Shown here in pieces: positions 63,099 through 64,000 of a DNA stretch of 64,000 nucleotides (within the stretch, counting starts at the first letter, position 1; each line of letters starts with the position of its first letter). A model generated the notes under the pieces. It was not told the origin of the DNA, ran no database searches, and saw nothing but the letters and a program-made list of their open reading frames with translations. The translations under genes and the position numbers were made by a program. Source of the DNA: Wolinella sp052170135 (lineage in GTDB: Bacteria; Campylobacterota; Campylobacteria; Campylobacterales; Helicobacteraceae); assembly GCA_052170135.1 (NCBI GenBank), contig JBQNBC010000006.1, positions 1 through 64,000 on the forward strand, read 5' to 3'.

Positions 63099-64000
63099 TC
63101 ACTCTTTTCGATTTAGATACTTTTCTTGCACGAGTAGCTCGACTATGTCCTTGTAGATCGGTACAGCTGTTCGTGATGCGAAATACTCTTCGCTTGCATC
63201 AGGCTCAAAAACCACAACACCTATAGTGTACTTACGTTGAGAATCGGTGGCAAAGCCAAAAAACGAGCTATTGTACATGTTTACATATCTTCCGCCCTTG
63301 GCTATGTGAGCTGTTCCTGTCTTGCCACCGACAGTGATGCCATTTACCGCTGCACCCTTTCCGGTACCGCGATCAACTATTTTTATCAGCATTTCGCGTA
63401 GACGCGATGTGGTATCAGGAGAGAGGATTGCTTTTGATTCTTCATGTTTGATTTTGTAGCGAATATCATTTGAATCAATGATGTGTTCTACGACGTATGG
63501 CGTTGCCATTACTCCATTATTTGTTATGACATTGTATGAGCTTAGCATTTGGATAAAAGTAGAGCGCATACCATAGCCGTAAGATACGGTAGCTTTATAT
63601 AGCTCATCTCGGAGCATATTGACACTTGGGATTGTTCCGCTCTTTTCATATGGGAGATCGATTCCTGTTGGTTCGGAGAATCCTAATAGTCGTAGCCCGT
63701 TGTAGTAGTTTGTTGGACTTAGTAGTTGGGCTAGTTTTGCCATACCGATGTTGCTTGAGTACACTAGCACATCTTCTATGCTGGAGCGCTCCATTTTGTG
63801 CGTATCTGTGATTATGAAGTTTTTGATTTTATATCTACCGTTGTGTAGCTCGATGGCGTGGTGCGGCTGGATTAGCTTTTGTTCTAGGAGTAGTGCGAAT
63901 ATGAGTGGCTTTATAATACTACCTGGCTCAAAGGAGTATTCTATAGCTGAGTTGTTTAGAAACTTGTACTCTTTTTGTTTTATTGAGTTTGGGTTGAAGC
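63099..64000 (-). CDS. ftsI: Penicillin-binding protein, septal transpeptidase (partial)
   Basis: The 3' half of an FtsI/PBP3-type transpeptidase that cross-links septal peptidoglycan; the frame is open to the window edge, so the start lies beyond 64000. About 300 residues are visible. All active-site motifs are present: SIIK within FEPGSIIKPL (SxxK) near 63920, SSN in VYSSNIGMAKLA (SxN), and GGKTGTAHIAKGGRY (KTGT). FFGFA and the VVFEPDASEE-YFASRTAVPIYK tail support FtsI over MrdA. An internal ATG at 63794 is not the true start. Confidence 0.93.
   Translation of the reverse strand, partial: FNPNSIKQKEYKFLNNSAIEYSFEPGSIIKPLIFALLLEQKLIQPHHAIELHNGRYKIKNFIITDTHKMERSSIEDVLVYSSNIGMAKLAQLLSPTNYYNGLRLLGFSEPTGIDLPYEKSGTIPSVNMLRDELYKATVSYGYGMRSTFIQMLSSYNVITNNGVMATPYVVEHIIDSNDIRYKIKHEESKAILSPDTTSRLREMLIKIVDRGTGKGAAVNGITVGGKTGTAHIAKGGRYVNMYNSSFFGFATDSQRKYTIGVVVFEPDASEEYFASRTAVPIYKDIVELLVQEKYLNRKE

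Overview
The window (about 42% GC by eye, compact, genes on both strands) looks like the chromosome of a member of the Campylobacterota, most likely Helicobacter or a close relative. The pointers are lineage-typical gene sets and adjacencies: the second glutamyl-tRNA synthetase gltX2 beside yggT and slt, the Csd3 cell-shape peptidase beside a Nudix gene, the porCDAB pyruvate oxidoreductase operon, futalosine-pathway mqnA, and an AhpC that matches the Helicobacter form closely. I cannot name a species. No rRNA, tRNA, CRISPR array or insertion sequence was seen.

Layout. 0-4.4 kb: radical SAM protein, mqnA, a reduced MEMO-like protein and an ABC-F ATPase. 4.7-7.6 kb: DctPQM TRAP transporter. 7.7-18.1 kb: a polysaccharide locus with gmd, rmd, manC, four glycosyltransferases and the Wzm/Wzt exporter, the gene set expected for an ABC-exported GDP-D-rhamnose polymer. 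18.3-20.6 kb: a SAP/DUF4214-type S-layer-like protein. 20.9-26.2 kb: a Slam-like outer-membrane protein coupled to a 1342-residue FecR-domain protein with two TbpB-like modules. 26.4-30.5 kb: slt, yggT, gltX2 and a DMT exporter. 30.7-34.0 kb: amino-acid ABC transporter with two tandem binding proteins. 34.3-39.6 kb: a lone PilJ-type sensor, flagellin-like protein, ahpC, ferredoxin, metK, rplM-rpsI. 39.7-47.3 kb: MATE pump, HAD phosphatase, porCDAB, histidine kinase and luxS. 47.3-48.0 kb: decayed coding DNA. 48.0-53.8 kb: pgeF, bioD, clpS-clpA, fliL and an orphan mlaE. 53.9-59.2 kb: a sapCDEF-like type I secretion operon. 59.2-64 kb: EF-hand protein, a NUDT14-like UDP-sugar hydrolase, csd3, a small membrane protein and the 3' half of ftsI at the window edge.

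The main biological story is cell-surface construction. The protein at 18.3 kb has the conserved N-terminus of Campylobacter fetus SAP S-layer proteins, no signal peptide, no cysteine and an RTX-like C-terminus. The operon at 53.9-59.2 kb resembles the C. fetus sapCDEF exporter. In C. fetus the SAP N-terminus anchors to a specific LPS O-chain, one serotype of which is a D-rhamnan, and here a D-rhamnan-type LPS locus lies directly beside the SAP-like gene. Together they suggest a complete S-layer system (subunit, exporter, polysaccharide anchor) outside Campylobacter. A separate candidate system is the Slam/FecR-TbpB pair, possibly a type XI secretion unit with an unusual non-lipidated cargo. 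These links are inferences from family resemblance and gene order, not computed alignments.
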